Under the pieces are notes generated by a model. It made no database searches. It had not been told where the DNA came from and saw only the letters and a list, made by a program, of their open reading frames with translations. A program made the position numbers and the translations under genes. Below are positions 1-8,289 of a stretch of DNA of 64,000 bases, piece by piece. The DNA comes from Cherax quadricarinatus (Eukaryota; Arthropoda; Malacostraca; Decapoda; Parastacidae): NCBI RefSeq assembly GCF_038502225.1, contig NC_091298.1:46874818-46938817 (forward strand), in the 5' to 3' direction. Every line of letters begins with the position of its first letter. The stretch's first letter is position 1.

Positions 1-1427
1 TCCATCGACCGACTTTTCCTGTTATTTCTTTAGCACGCATTTTGTGCGCTATTACACCATGGTCACACTTGTCGAAGGCTTTTGCAAAGTCTGTATATAT
101 TACATCTGCATTTTTTTTATCTTCTAGTGCATTTAGGACCTTGTCGTAGTGATCCAATAGTTGAGACAGACAGGAGCGACCTGTTCTAAACCCATGTTGC
201 CCTGGGTTGTGTAACTGATGGGTTTCTAGATGGGTGGTGATCTTGCTTCTTAGGACCCTTTCAAAGATTTTTATGATATGGGATGTTAGAGCTATCGGTC
301 TGTAGTTCTTTGCTGTTGCTTTACTGCCCCCTTTGTGGAGTGGGGCTATGTCTGTTGTTTTTAGTAACTGAGCGACCCCCGTGTCCATGCTCCCTCTCCA
401 TAGGATGGAAAAGGCTCGTGATAGGGGCTTCTTGCAGTTCTTGATGAACACGGAGTTCCATGAGTCTGTCCCTGGGGCAGAGTGCATGGGCATGTCATTT
501 ATCGACTGTTCGAAGTCATTTGGCGTCAGGATAACATCGGATAGGCTTGTGTTAAACAAATTTTGTGGCTCTCTCATAAAAAATTCATTTTGATCTTCGA
601 CTCTCAGTCTGGTTAGCGGCTTGCTAAAAACTGTGTCATATTGGGACTTGAGTAGCTCACTCATTTACTTGCTGTCATCTGTGTAGGACCCATCTTGTTT
701 AAGTAGGGGCCCAATACTGGATGTTGTTCTCGACTTTGATTTGGCATAGGAGAAGAAATACTTTGGGTTTCTTTCGATTTCATTTATGGCTTTTAGTTCT
801 TCCCGTGATTCCTGACTCCTATAAGATTCCTTTAGCTTGAGTTCGATGCTTGCTATTTCTCTGACCAGTGTCTCCCTACGCATTTCAGAAATATTGACCT
901 CTTTTAGCCGCTCTGTTATTCTTTTCCGTCGCCTGTAAAGGGAGCGCCTGTCTCTTTCTATTTTACATCTACTCCTCCCTTTTCTTAGAGGAATAAGCCT
1001 TGTGCATACATCGAGTGCCACCAAGTTAATCTGTTCTAGGCATACGTTGGGGTCTGTGTTGCTTAGTATATCTTCCCAGCTTATATCGGTTAGGACTTGG
1101 TTTACTTGGTCCCACTTTATGTTTTTTTGTTATTGAAGTTGAATTTGGTGAATGCTCCCTCGTGACTAGTCTCATTATGTCTGTCTGGGGCTCCACGCAT
1201 GCATGTCTGAACCTCAATTATGTTGTGATCTGAGTATATTGTTTTTGATATGGTGACATTTCTTATCAGATCATCATTGTTAGTGAAGATGAGGTCTAGT
1301 GTATTCTCCAGTCTAGTAGGCTCTATTATTTGCTGGTTTAAATTGAATTTTGTGCAGAGATTTAAAAGCTCATGTGAGTGTGAGTTTTCATCAGAGCTGC
1401 CTCCTGGTGTTATTACTGCAACAATAT
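1..1427 (-). pseudogene. LINE ORF, 3' part: endonuclease C-terminus, linker and N-terminal reverse transcriptase
   Basis: From 1427 downward the frame reads the end of the endonuclease, including PTRLENTLDLIF and the conserved SDHNIIEV block near 1210-1310. A one-base shift is needed at the T7 tract 1122-1128. The linker (119 residues, 1024-665) contains NPKYFFSYAKSK, a typical pre-RT segment of LINE polyproteins. It stops at a TAA (665-667), where related proteins have a charged residue, so this looks like a point nonsense mutation. Beyond it the RT follows: APLHKGG...NYRPIALTS near 270-340, the QHGFRTGRSC block near 190-210, and palm motif A (YTDFAKAFDK) near 70-105. The YADD-containing half of the RT would lie left of the window. 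Not functional as it stands. Confidence 0.85.
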
Positions 1428-1429
1428 TA

Positions 1430-1451
1430 CAGTGGACCCCCAGTTAACGAT
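1430..1451 (+). repeat. Left terminal inverted repeat of the Tigger-type element
   Basis: A 22-bp end starting CAGTGGACCCCC and ending TAACGAT, preceded by the TA target duplication at 1428-1429. It matches the reverse complement of 3744-3765 except at the 13th to 15th bases. Confidence 0.93.
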
Positions 1452-1706
1452 TTTAATCCGTGCAAGAGGGATAATTGTTATGCGAAATAATCGTTATGCG
1501 AATGAATTTTCCCCATAAGAAATAATGGAAATAAAATTAATCCGTGCAAGACGCCCAAAAGTATGAAAAAAATTTTTTTTTACCACATGAAATGTTAATT
1601 TTAATACACACAAACTGAAAAAGGCATGCACAATTAAATGACACTTACTTTTATTGAAGATCTGGTGATGATTGATGGGATGGGAGGAGGGGAGAGCATT
1701 ATCTTC

Positions 1707-3503
1707 TTACTGTTTAGAAGGGGAATCCCCTTCCATTAGGACTTGAGGTAGTAAGTCCTTTTCTGGGGTTACTTCCCTTCTTTTTTTAATGCCACTAGGG
1801 CCAGCTTCAGAGTCACTGGACTTCTTTCGCACAAGATATCTGTCCATAGTGGCCTGTACCTCTCGTTCCTTTATGACTTGCCTAAAGTGTTTCACAACAT
1901 TGTCAGTGTAATAATCACCAGCACGGCTTGCAATAGCTGTGTGAGGGTGATTTTCATCCATGAAGGTTTGCACTTCAAGCCACTTAGCACAGATTTCCTT
2001 TATCTTTGTAGTAGGCAACTTCTTCAATTTCTCTCTCCCCTCCTCTGAACCAGTTTCCCCAGGTCTGGCCTCTTGCTCTTGAAGTTGATCTATCAGCTCA
2101 TCAGTGGTTAGTTCTTCATTGTCCTCCTCCACCAACTCTTCCACATCCTCCCCACTAACCTCCAACCCCAAGGACTTTCCCAATGCCACAATGGATTCCT
2201 CAACTGGCACAGGATTCTCAGGGTTAGCCTCAAACCCTTCAAAATCCCTTTTGTCTACACATTCTGGCCACAGTTTCTTCCAAGCAGAGTTCAAGGTCCT
2301 CTTAGTCACTTCCTCCCAAGCCTTACCTATAAGGTTTACACAATTGAGGATATTAAAGTGATCTCTCCAAAACTCTCTTAGAGTCAGTTGAGTTTCTGAG
2401 GTCATTACAAAGCACCTTTCAAACAGAGCTTTTGTGTACAGTTTCTTGAAGTTGGAAATAACCTGCTGGTCCATGGGCTGCAGGAGAGGCGTGGTATTAG
2501 GAGGCAAAAACTTCACCTTAATGAAGCTCATGTCCCCATAAAGTCGCTCTGCCACGTCTGTAGGATGACCAGGGGCATTGTCTAACACCAGGAGGCACTT
2601 AAGTTCTAATTTCTTTTCAGTTAGGTAATTTTTCACATTGGGGGCAAATGCATGGTGTAACCAGTTATAGAAAAATTCCCTAGTGACCCATGCCTTACTG
2701 TTTGCCCTCCACAGCACACACAAATTATCCTTGAGGACATTCTTTTGCCTGAACGCTCTGGGAGTTTCAGAGTGATACACTAATAAAGGCTTCACTTTGC
2801 AATCACCAGTAGCATTGGCACACATCAACAAAGTAAGCCTGTCTTTCATAGGCTTATGTCCTGGGAGTGCCTTTTCCTCCTGAGTAATGTAGGTCCTGCT
2901 TGGCATTTTCTTCCAGAACAGGCCTGTTTCATCACAATTAAACACTTGTTCAGGTTTCAGTCCTTCAGTTTCTATGTACTCCTTGAATTCCTGCACATAT
3001 TTTTCAGCCGCTTTGTGGTCCGAACTGGCAGCCTCACCATGCCTTATCACACTATGGATGCCACTACGCTTCTTAAATCTCTCAAACCAACCTTTGCTGG
3101 CCTTAAATTCACTCACATCATCACTAGTTGCAGGCATTTTTTTAATTAAATCCTCATGCAACTTCCTAGCCTTTTCACATATGATCGCTTGAGAGATGCT
3201 ATCTCCTGCTAGCTGTTTTTCATTTATCCACACCAATAAGAGTCTCTCAACATCTTCCATCACTTGCGATCTTTGTTTCGAAAACACAGTTGAACCTTTG
3301 GCAAGAACAGCTTCCTTGATTGTCTTTCTGGTGCCCACAATAGTAGCGATGGTTGATTGGGGTTTCTTGTACAGCTTGACTAGGTCGGCTATACGCACTC
3401 CACTTTCATACTTATCAATTATCTCTTTCTTCATTTCTATAGTAATTCTTACCCTTTGAGGTGTAGGGTTGGCACTAGAAGCTTTCTTGGGGCCCATGGT
3501 CAC
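1707..3503 (-). CDS. Tigger/pogo-type DDE transposase, intact, 598 aa
   Basis: Catalyses cut-and-paste movement of the surrounding element and would act in the nucleus. The N-terminus (about residues 15-70) resembles a CENP-B/Psq-type helix-turn-helix, with a second Tc5-type DNA-binding domain at about 75-155 (ending GWFERFKKRSGI). The DDE_1 catalytic core follows at about 185-390. Its triad is visible as D191 in FNCDETGL, D308 in LVLDNAPGHP and D345 in LQPMDQQVI, the DDD arrangement of pogo/Tigger proteins. The C-terminus is acidic (about 452-480), then carries QATMDRYL (550-557, a weak PCNA-binding-like motif) and a basic KKRR patch. The length fits the family. There is no internal stop or frameshift. 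A second ATG two codons downstream (MGPKK) is an equally plausible start. Whether it is expressed cannot be told. Confidence 0.93.
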   Translation of the reverse strand: MTMGPKKASSANPTPQRVRITIEMKKEIIDKYESGVRIADLVKLYKKPQSTIATIVGTRKTIKEAVLAKGSTVFSKQRSQVMEDVERLLLVWINEKQLAGDSISQAIICEKARKLHEDLIKKMPATSDDVSEFKASKGWFERFKKRSGIHSVIRHGEAASSDHKAAEKYVQEFKEYIETEGLKPEQVFNCDETGLFWKKMPSRTYITQEEKALPGHKPMKDRLTLLMCANATGDCKVKPLLVYHSETPRAFRQKNVLKDNLCVLWRANSKAWVTREFFYNWLHHAFAPNVKNYLTEKKLELKCLLVLDNAPGHPTDVAERLYGDMSFIKVKFLPPNTTPLLQPMDQQVISNFKKLYTKALFERCFVMTSETQLTLREFWRDHFNILNCVNLIGKAWEEVTKRTLNSAWKKLWPECVDKRDFEGFEANPENPVPVEESIVALGKSLGLEVSGEDVEELVEEDNEELTTDELIDQLQEQEARPGETGSEEGREKLKKLPTTKIKEICAKWLEVQTFMDENHPHTAIASRAGDYYTDNVVKHFRQVIKEREVQATMDRYLVRKKSSDSEAGPSGIKKRREVTPEKDLLPQVLMEGDSPSKQ

Positions 3504-3743
3504 TTATTTTCCAGAAACAGCACCGAAAATACTGTAATAATACGAAATATTCCGAGTGTATGCTTGGATGTTACCGCGGAGGCTGGCTGGTAAACAATGG
3601 GACGGCCGGCACATGTGAGGCTGGCTGAGGGCACATTGGACGCGTCTCGGACGAAAATCGGTAAGCGGGTTTTTAATCGGTATGCGCGGCAAAAATTTTG
3701 CGATAAAAGTAATCGGTATGCGGAAAAATCGCTATGTGATGCC

Positions 3744-3765
3744 ATCGTTATGCGGGGGTCCACTG
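3744..3765 (-). repeat. Right terminal inverted repeat of the Tigger-type element
   Basis: The inverted partner of 1430-1451, followed by TA at 3766-3767. Its inner part (ATCGTTATGCG) is itself one copy of the subterminal motif repeated at 3657, 3676, 3712 and 3728. Confidence 0.93.
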
Positions 3766-3767
3766 TA

Positions 3768-4266
3768 TTTGCTATATTCCTCCATTTTAGGTGCCTTAAG
3801 TTGAAATCCCCCAGGAGCAAGATGTTGGGTGCAGGAGCTGGAAGATTTTCCAGACAGTGGTCAATTTTTAACAGCTCTTCCTGGAATTGCTGGGATGTTG
3901 CATCCAGAGGCTTGTAGACTACCACAATGACTAGGTTTTGGTTCTCGACCTTTACTGCTAAAACTTCCACTACATCATTTGAGGCATTTAGCAGTTCTGT
4001 GCAAACAAGTGACTCTGCAATGTACAGGCCAACCCCCCCCCCCCCTTTTGCCTGTTCACTCTGTCACATCTGTATAGGTTGTAACCTGGGATCCATATTT
4101 CGTTGTCCAAGTGATCCTTTATGTGGGTCTCAGTGAAAGCCGCGAACATTGCCTTTGCCTCTGCAAGCAGTCCACGGATGAAAGGTATTTTGTTGTTTGT
4201 TGCTGGCTTTAGACCCTGTATATTTGCAAAGAAGAATGTCATCGGACTGGTGGTATTGTTGGTACT
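3768..4266 (-). pseudogene. LINE ORF, endonuclease N-terminal half
   Basis: The frame opens with TFFFANIQGLKP (about 4225-4190), then AFTETHI and IPGYNLYRCDR, the opening motifs of LINE endonucleases. At the C13 tract (4033-4045) the frame is lost; shifting by one base recovers GLYIAESLVCTELLNAS and then VVVYKP and LLLGDFN, the catalytic-loop block near 3810-3830. The DNA transposon interrupts a few residues after the HLKW block, and the reading frame resumes at 1427. All visible endonuclease signature motifs are retained, so apart from homopolymer indels and the insertion the domain looks little decayed. Confidence 0.85.
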
Positions 4267-4402
4267 GGGGGGGGGGGATTTTTTTTCCGGCATTAGTATC
4301 TGTATCTGTTGGTTTGGAGTGGAGGCCATCGACTGTGGTTCCACTCCAGGAATGACTGGATTTGGTGTACGATTTCTGCCATTTCCTGCCAGTTTTTTTT
4401 TT

Positions 4403-5554
4403 CCTTCCTGGCACTAAAAAACCTCTCCCTCTTGAGTGGCTGTGGCTACCCAGGTTTTCCCATGGCCTGGATGTTTTGTATCTTTTTGTACCCTTTAGAT
4501 GGTGTGCCTGGCAATTTAAGTTATAGCACAGTCTTTCCTGTACTGAAGAGGTACATATTTCAGGGTGAAAAAGCTTACAGGAAGGGAGTTTGCATTTTCC
4601 TGTTGTCATATGGGCATGGCATTTTCTAGGGTGGTCATAGTTGCACGTCCCGTCTGTTTTTCCAGATTTCCCATGTCTGCAGATACCAAGTGCATAGTAT
4701 GTGCACAGGCTTGGTTTCCATTTGCCTTGGGTTTCTGTGACTGTATTCCCTGTTGGTGCATGTTTCCCTGTCTTATTCCTATCCTCCCTAGCACCAACAA
4801 TGGAGCTCCCACCAGTTGTTTTTGGTAATATATCCTCACTATAGCTAGTGGAGTCCTCTTGTTTGCTATTTCCTGTGGTATTTCTAGTTTGCAATATTGG
4901 TTTTATCTTATCTTTGACTACACTTGTTTCCCCACTACGGCTCCTGTCCCCTATGAGGTCATTTATATGTATTCCTTCCTGCGTATAATTCCCGACTACC
5001 TGGACAAAATCTCCAGCTTCACCATTACTGTCTCCCAGGACAGCACCTCCAGCTTCACCATTACTGTCTCCCAGGACAGCACCTCCAGCTTCACCATTAC
5101 TGTCTCCCAGGACAGCACCTCCAGCTTCACCATTACTGTCTCCCAGGACAGCACCTCCAGCTTCACCATTACTGTCTCCCAGGACAGCACTATCAGCCCC
5201 ACATTTACTGACTACCAGGACATCACCTCCAGCCTTACAGTTTCTGACTACATGGCCAGTATCAAGGGCAGTACCATTCAGCCCAGACTTTTTATGTTCC
5301 CATCTGTTGTAGAAAGCTTCCAGATTGTCTATGAAAGCAGCTTTGATGTTAACCTCTTTTAATACCCTTGTGATTTTAGTCCACAGATTTTCCTCATTTG
5401 GGCATACCCAAAAACACTTCCCTGTTTTAATACTGCTTGTAGCTAGTTCTTGGATATCTGCACAAGGGGCATGACACCAATTTCCACAAAAATGACAATT
5501 TATCCATGTGGAAGCCCGTTTGTTTGATTGACTGCAGACTACACACAGCTTCAT
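4403..5554 (-). pseudogene. LINE ORF1-like region with PHD finger, tandem repeats and three CCCH zinc fingers
   Basis: Starts at an ATG (5554). Residues 4-51 place Cys and His as C4-x2-C7, C20-x2-C23, H28-x2-C31 and C47/C51, a PHD-like finger as found in ORF1 of several CR1-like LINEs. Residues about 121-182 are five 12-residue repeats (GDSNGEAGGAVL). Residues about 280-355 hold three CCCH fingers: C-x7-C-x11-C-x3-H, then two of C-x8-C-x4-C-x3-H, probably for RNA binding. The same open frame runs on to 4130, but past the T10 tract at 4393-4402 a different frame (WQEMAEIVHQIQSFLEW) looks like the true continuation, leading through another homopolymer pair into the endonuclease. I therefore read it as the N-terminal part of one polyprotein with slippage frameshifts. 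Confidence 0.78.
5011..5190 (-). repeat. Coding minisatellite, five 36-bp units inside the LINE ORF1
   Basis: Five near-identical 36-bp units start at 5011, 5047, 5083, 5119 and 5155. As 36 is a multiple of three, each adds twelve residues (GDSNGEAGGAVL) without breaking the frame. A more degenerate flanking unit is visible at about 5191-5226. Confidence 0.92.
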
Positions 5555-5600
5555 AATGATTTGAGTGGTTGATTTACTGTAATTCTACTAGCAACTTCTT

Positions 5601-5877
5601 GAATACTCTATTAATAACCTTCTTAAATGAAGCTCTAGCTATTTGTATTTCTATTTCTAACTAATTGGACTGCTTACCGTGTACGTTCCTGATTTATATT
5701 TATTGTTTGTGTTTGATAAGGGCGCCTACAACCCCATCCGTTTACAGTCTGCTTTATTGTCCAACGAAACCGTTTGTAACCAGTCAAGGGTTCGGACCAT
5801 CAAGGGTTCGGACCAGTCGAGGGTTCAGACCAGTCGATCTGATCTGATCAGTGGGTCACTTATTTAAAACATACTAG
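5601..5877. other. Unassigned spacer between LINE elements, with a 17-bp tandem repeat
   Basis: AT-rich sequence with no recognisable coding signal; it may include the 5' untranslated end of the minus-strand LINE. At 5781-5837 a unit of 16-17 bp containing GGGTTCGGACC occurs three times and starts a fourth. Confidence 0.5.
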
Positions 5878-6423
5878 TCGGTGATTTGGTTTTAAGCAGA
5901 AGAGAGCGGTCACCCGCCATGTCATCCATGACACTAAACACACTTGCTGGTGGGATTATGTGTCTACCGTCACTTCGGCTTCCTCTACGAGTGCAGTCTG
6001 GAAAAAAACATAGAAACTGAGTGGCAAATGCTCTCCCGACCCAGCTCCTGTTCTTTGGGTTGCCTGTGTCACTATGGCAAACCCTCTTGACGCTGCCACT
6101 GAAATTGGTAATCATCTTTCCGTATCTCTCATGGGCTTCATCTATGCCCCTCGTTTCTTTCCTCCAAGTCTGCCAAAGAGTTGGAGCCCTTAGATTTTTT
6201 TTCTATCAGAAAAGTCTTAAAATGTGCCTTTTACACTTCTGGAGCTGGAGGCAACACACTCCGCTTGACGATCATCGGCAGCTGGGCCTGACAGCATTCA
6301 TATTCATATGCTCCAGCATTTACATCAGTCAGTTCTTGCTGTCCTCTTACGACTCTTTAATCTTATTTAGTCGCAAGGAGTTCTTCTTCAGCTGTGGAAA
6401 TCTGCAGTTGCTCTCCCTTTCTG

Positions 6424-6463
6424 ATGGTCCTTGTGGTTTAGTGCTTCTTTTTTATTATAATAA
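6424..6463 (+). mobile_element. 40-bp tail-only retrotransposed insertion with 12-bp target-site duplication
   Basis: Flanked by perfect 12-bp duplications TCTCCCTTTCTG at 6412-6423 and 6464-6475, within RT of copy A. The insert itself (CCTTGTGGTTTAGTGCTTC followed by ATTATAATAA) matches the last about 40 bases of the LINE 3' end at 11838-11880. It is an extreme 5' truncation. Confidence 0.85.
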
Positions 6464-7184
6464 TCTCCCTTTCTGTAAACCGGGTACTATGGGACATGAT
6501 GCCTCCCACTATCGTCACATTGCTCATACTAATGCAGTTCGCAAGGTGATGTAACGTCTGGTACATAGACGTTTGATGTGGTATTTAGAGAGACATAATA
6601 GTCTCCACTAGTCAATACGGCTTTTGTAAGGGTCGTTCTACTATTGACCCTTTACTTTGCTTAGATATGTATGCTCGTAATGCCTTTGCCAGTAACCACT
6701 CAGTTATCGCCATCTTTTTTGATCTTGAGAAGGCATATGACACAGCTTGGAGATGTAACATCTTGGCACAGGCCCACTCATTAGGCTTCTGAGGCAATCT
6801 GCCATTTTTCCTTAAGAACTTCTTATCTGAGAGACATTAAGCAAGTAAGTTTATTCAGTGTTTGGGTTTGGGTTAATAATATGCTTTCCCTAGACTTTGT
6901 CCAAGCTGAAGGTGTCCCCCAGGAATGTGTTCTGAGCACCATACCTTTTCTTTTTGCTATAAGTGATTGGCATCTGTTCTTTCATCTAATATTTGGCCAT
7001 CATTATATGTTAATGACTTTGCTACAACTTGTGCAGGTGCTGACTGTCACCTCATTGTAGTTTCTCTCCAGCATGTGGTCAACCATGTTTCCAATTGGGC
7101 CACTACTCATGGGTTTAAATTTTCAAGTACTAAAGCACACCAAATTATTTTCACTAGATGTTTTGTCGTCTCTGATAATCCATT

Positions 7185-7227
7185 ACCTGGAGAGGGTTTC
7201 GGGGGTCAACGCCCCCGCGGCCTGGTC
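7185..7227 (+). repeat. Short dispersed repeat fragment containing GGGGGTCAACGCCCCC
   Basis: A 43-bp segment breaking LINE copy A between its DNPL and YLYGSR codons. The same segment occurs, slightly longer, at 12486-12540, so it is a dispersed repeat. Its core can fold as GGGGG/CCCCC around TCAACG. No clear target duplication. Confidence 0.65.
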
Positions 7228-7321
7228 GTTGTACCTATATGGCTCACGTATCCCAGAACGTGATATGATCATGTTTCTCGGCCTTCTGTTTGACCGTCGG
7301 TTATCCTAGAAATCTCACATT

Positions 7322-7550
7322 GTGAACATTAAAATGGTATAAAATACCGACAGGTTGATTAGGTAAGACACATATGCAACAGTTAGGTATCTTTATTTCG
7401 AAACGTTTCGCCTACACAGTAGGCTTCTTCAGTCGAGTACAGAAAAGTTGATAGAAGCAGAAGAGACTTGAAGACGATGTAATCAGTCCATCACCCTTGA
7501 AGTTTTGAGGTGGTCAGTCCCTCAGTCTGGAGAAGAGTATTGTTCCATAG
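7322..7550 (-). mobile_element. Penelope-like 3' tail insertion with hammerhead-like core, 9-bp target-site duplication
   Basis: A 229-bp insertion in LINE copy A bounded by perfect TCTCACATT duplications (7313-7321 and 7551-7559); the uninterrupted arrangement is seen in copy B near 9830. On the minus strand it has CTGAAGA (7426-7432), a perfect 6-bp stem GCCTAC/GTAGGC with a TGT loop (7410-7424), then GAAA (7406-7409), followed by AATAAAGATACC. CTGANGA-stem-GAAA is the hammerhead ribozyme core arrangement, known in Penelope-like elements. I could not resolve stems I and III or a cleavage triplet. The family assignment is by resemblance. Confidence 0.6.
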
Positions 7551-8289
7551 TCTCACATTACCTCTCTGAAGACAACTTGTCATAGCCGGCTAAGCCTCCT
7601 TAAAACCCTCACTTATCTTTCATGAGGGGGGGGGCTGATCGTAGAACTCTCCTTTGAAAACAATCTGCCCTAAGTTTACACTGAAACGCGATTATAGCAA
7701 CCGGATATATTCAGCAGCCTCTCCAGCAACTCCTTCTAGCCTTTATCCCATCCATCACCAGGGATTAGGTTTATGCATCAGTGTTTTTCGCTCTTCACCA
7801 TTTGAGAGCCTCTAGGTAGAAGTGAATATTCCATCCTTGACCGATCAGCATGATGCTCATTGCCTTCACTATTATCGCTCTCATGATCTCTGCAATCCTT
7901 CCATATACAGGATAGTAACAGATGTTAGTAGAAGTTCTTTATTTGTTCGTCACTCCTGTTTACTCCATCCTTTTTCTCTTCGCCTACGTTCATTCTTGTC
8001 TTCTCTCCAGTTATCACCTTTCTATGTTCATGTAGTATCTAACTTTTCCCTATCCCCTTGGGAAGTTCCAACGGTTCGTGTCTGTTCTTCCCCACTGCCA
8101 TGTGCCAAAGCCCAACTGCCTACAGTAGCTTCTTGCTCTCTTTTTCTTAAGCACTTTCGATCCCATTCTCATGCCATCACAGTGTACACCGATGGTTCCA
8201 AGTCTTCTGATAGCATCGGTTTCATAGCAGTGTTTCCGGACAGCATGGTGTGAGGGTTGATATCGTTACAAAAGAACCACAGAGCTACT

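Larger units (their letters stand above)
1430..3765 (-). mobile_element. Complete pogo/Tigger-type DNA transposon (Tc1/mariner superfamily) inserted in the LINE endonuclease
   Basis: The element is 2,336 bp. It begins and ends with 22-bp terminal inverted repeats starting CAGTGGACCCCC (1430-1451 and 3744-3765, 19 of 22 matching) and is flanked by TA dinucleotides at 1428-1429 and 3766-3767, the duplication expected for this superfamily. It carries one intact transposase gene on the minus strand. Removing the element plus one TA rejoins the interrupted LINE frame with no shift, which fixes both the boundaries and the relative age: the LINE was there first. Short repeats of the form ATCGKTATGCG crowd both subterminal regions. 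The intact ORF and well-preserved ends suggest a fairly recent insertion. Confidence 0.93.
1..5600 (-). mobile_element. Non-LTR retrotransposon (LINE), minus strand, split by a Tigger transposon and cut by the left window edge
   Basis: Read on the minus strand from about 5554 downward, the element encodes a PHD-like finger, an acidic tandem-repeat stretch, three CCCH fingers, an apurinic-type endonuclease, a linker and the first part of a reverse transcriptase ending at the window edge. Zinc fingers, endonuclease and RT appear to belong to one long polyprotein. The frame changes coincide with homopolymers (T10 at 4393-4402, G11 and T8 at 4267-4286, C13 at 4033-4045, T7 at 1122-1128), and one in-frame stop lies at 665-667. 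A DNA transposon occupies 1430-3765 inside the endonuclease. The upstream boundary is not visible; I place it loosely just beyond the ORF1 start. RT motifs suggest the CR1/Jockey-like group, but the clade is not established. Confidence 0.85.
5878..8260 (+). mobile_element. LINE with RT and RNase H (I-group-like), decayed copy A
   Basis: A 5'-truncated copy starting in the pre-RT linker (VSTVTSASSTSAVWKK, KCSPDPAP near 5960-6050). RT blocks follow: QYGFCKGRSTIDPLL near 6620-6655, motif A as FFDLEKAYDTAW near 6715-6753, FVQAEGVPQ near 6895-6930, YVNDFA at the catalytic site near 7010 (N for the first catalytic D, so dead), and LYGSRIPERD near 7235-7265. It ends at the start of the RNase H domain (VYTDGSKSSDSIGF near 8180-8225). 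Several stops and frameshifts are present. Three insertions interrupt it: 6424-6463, 7185-7227 and 7322-7550. An RNase H downstream of RT is characteristic of the I group of LINEs. Confidence 0.85.

Noticed and set aside
3597..3917. Plus-strand open frame crossing the transposon end
   Set aside because: It spans the right TIR and antisense LINE sequence, with no motif of its own.
4130..4402. Taking the ORF1 frame to its stop at 4130 as the real C-terminus
   Set aside because: Beyond the T10 tract another frame gives more protein-like sequence leading into the endonuclease, so the last part of the open frame is probably out of frame.
4859..5362. Plus-strand 167-residue open frame with a Ser/Thr-rich repeat
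   Set aside because: Antisense shadow of the LINE ORF1 36-bp repeat; the minus-strand frame has the zinc-finger motifs.
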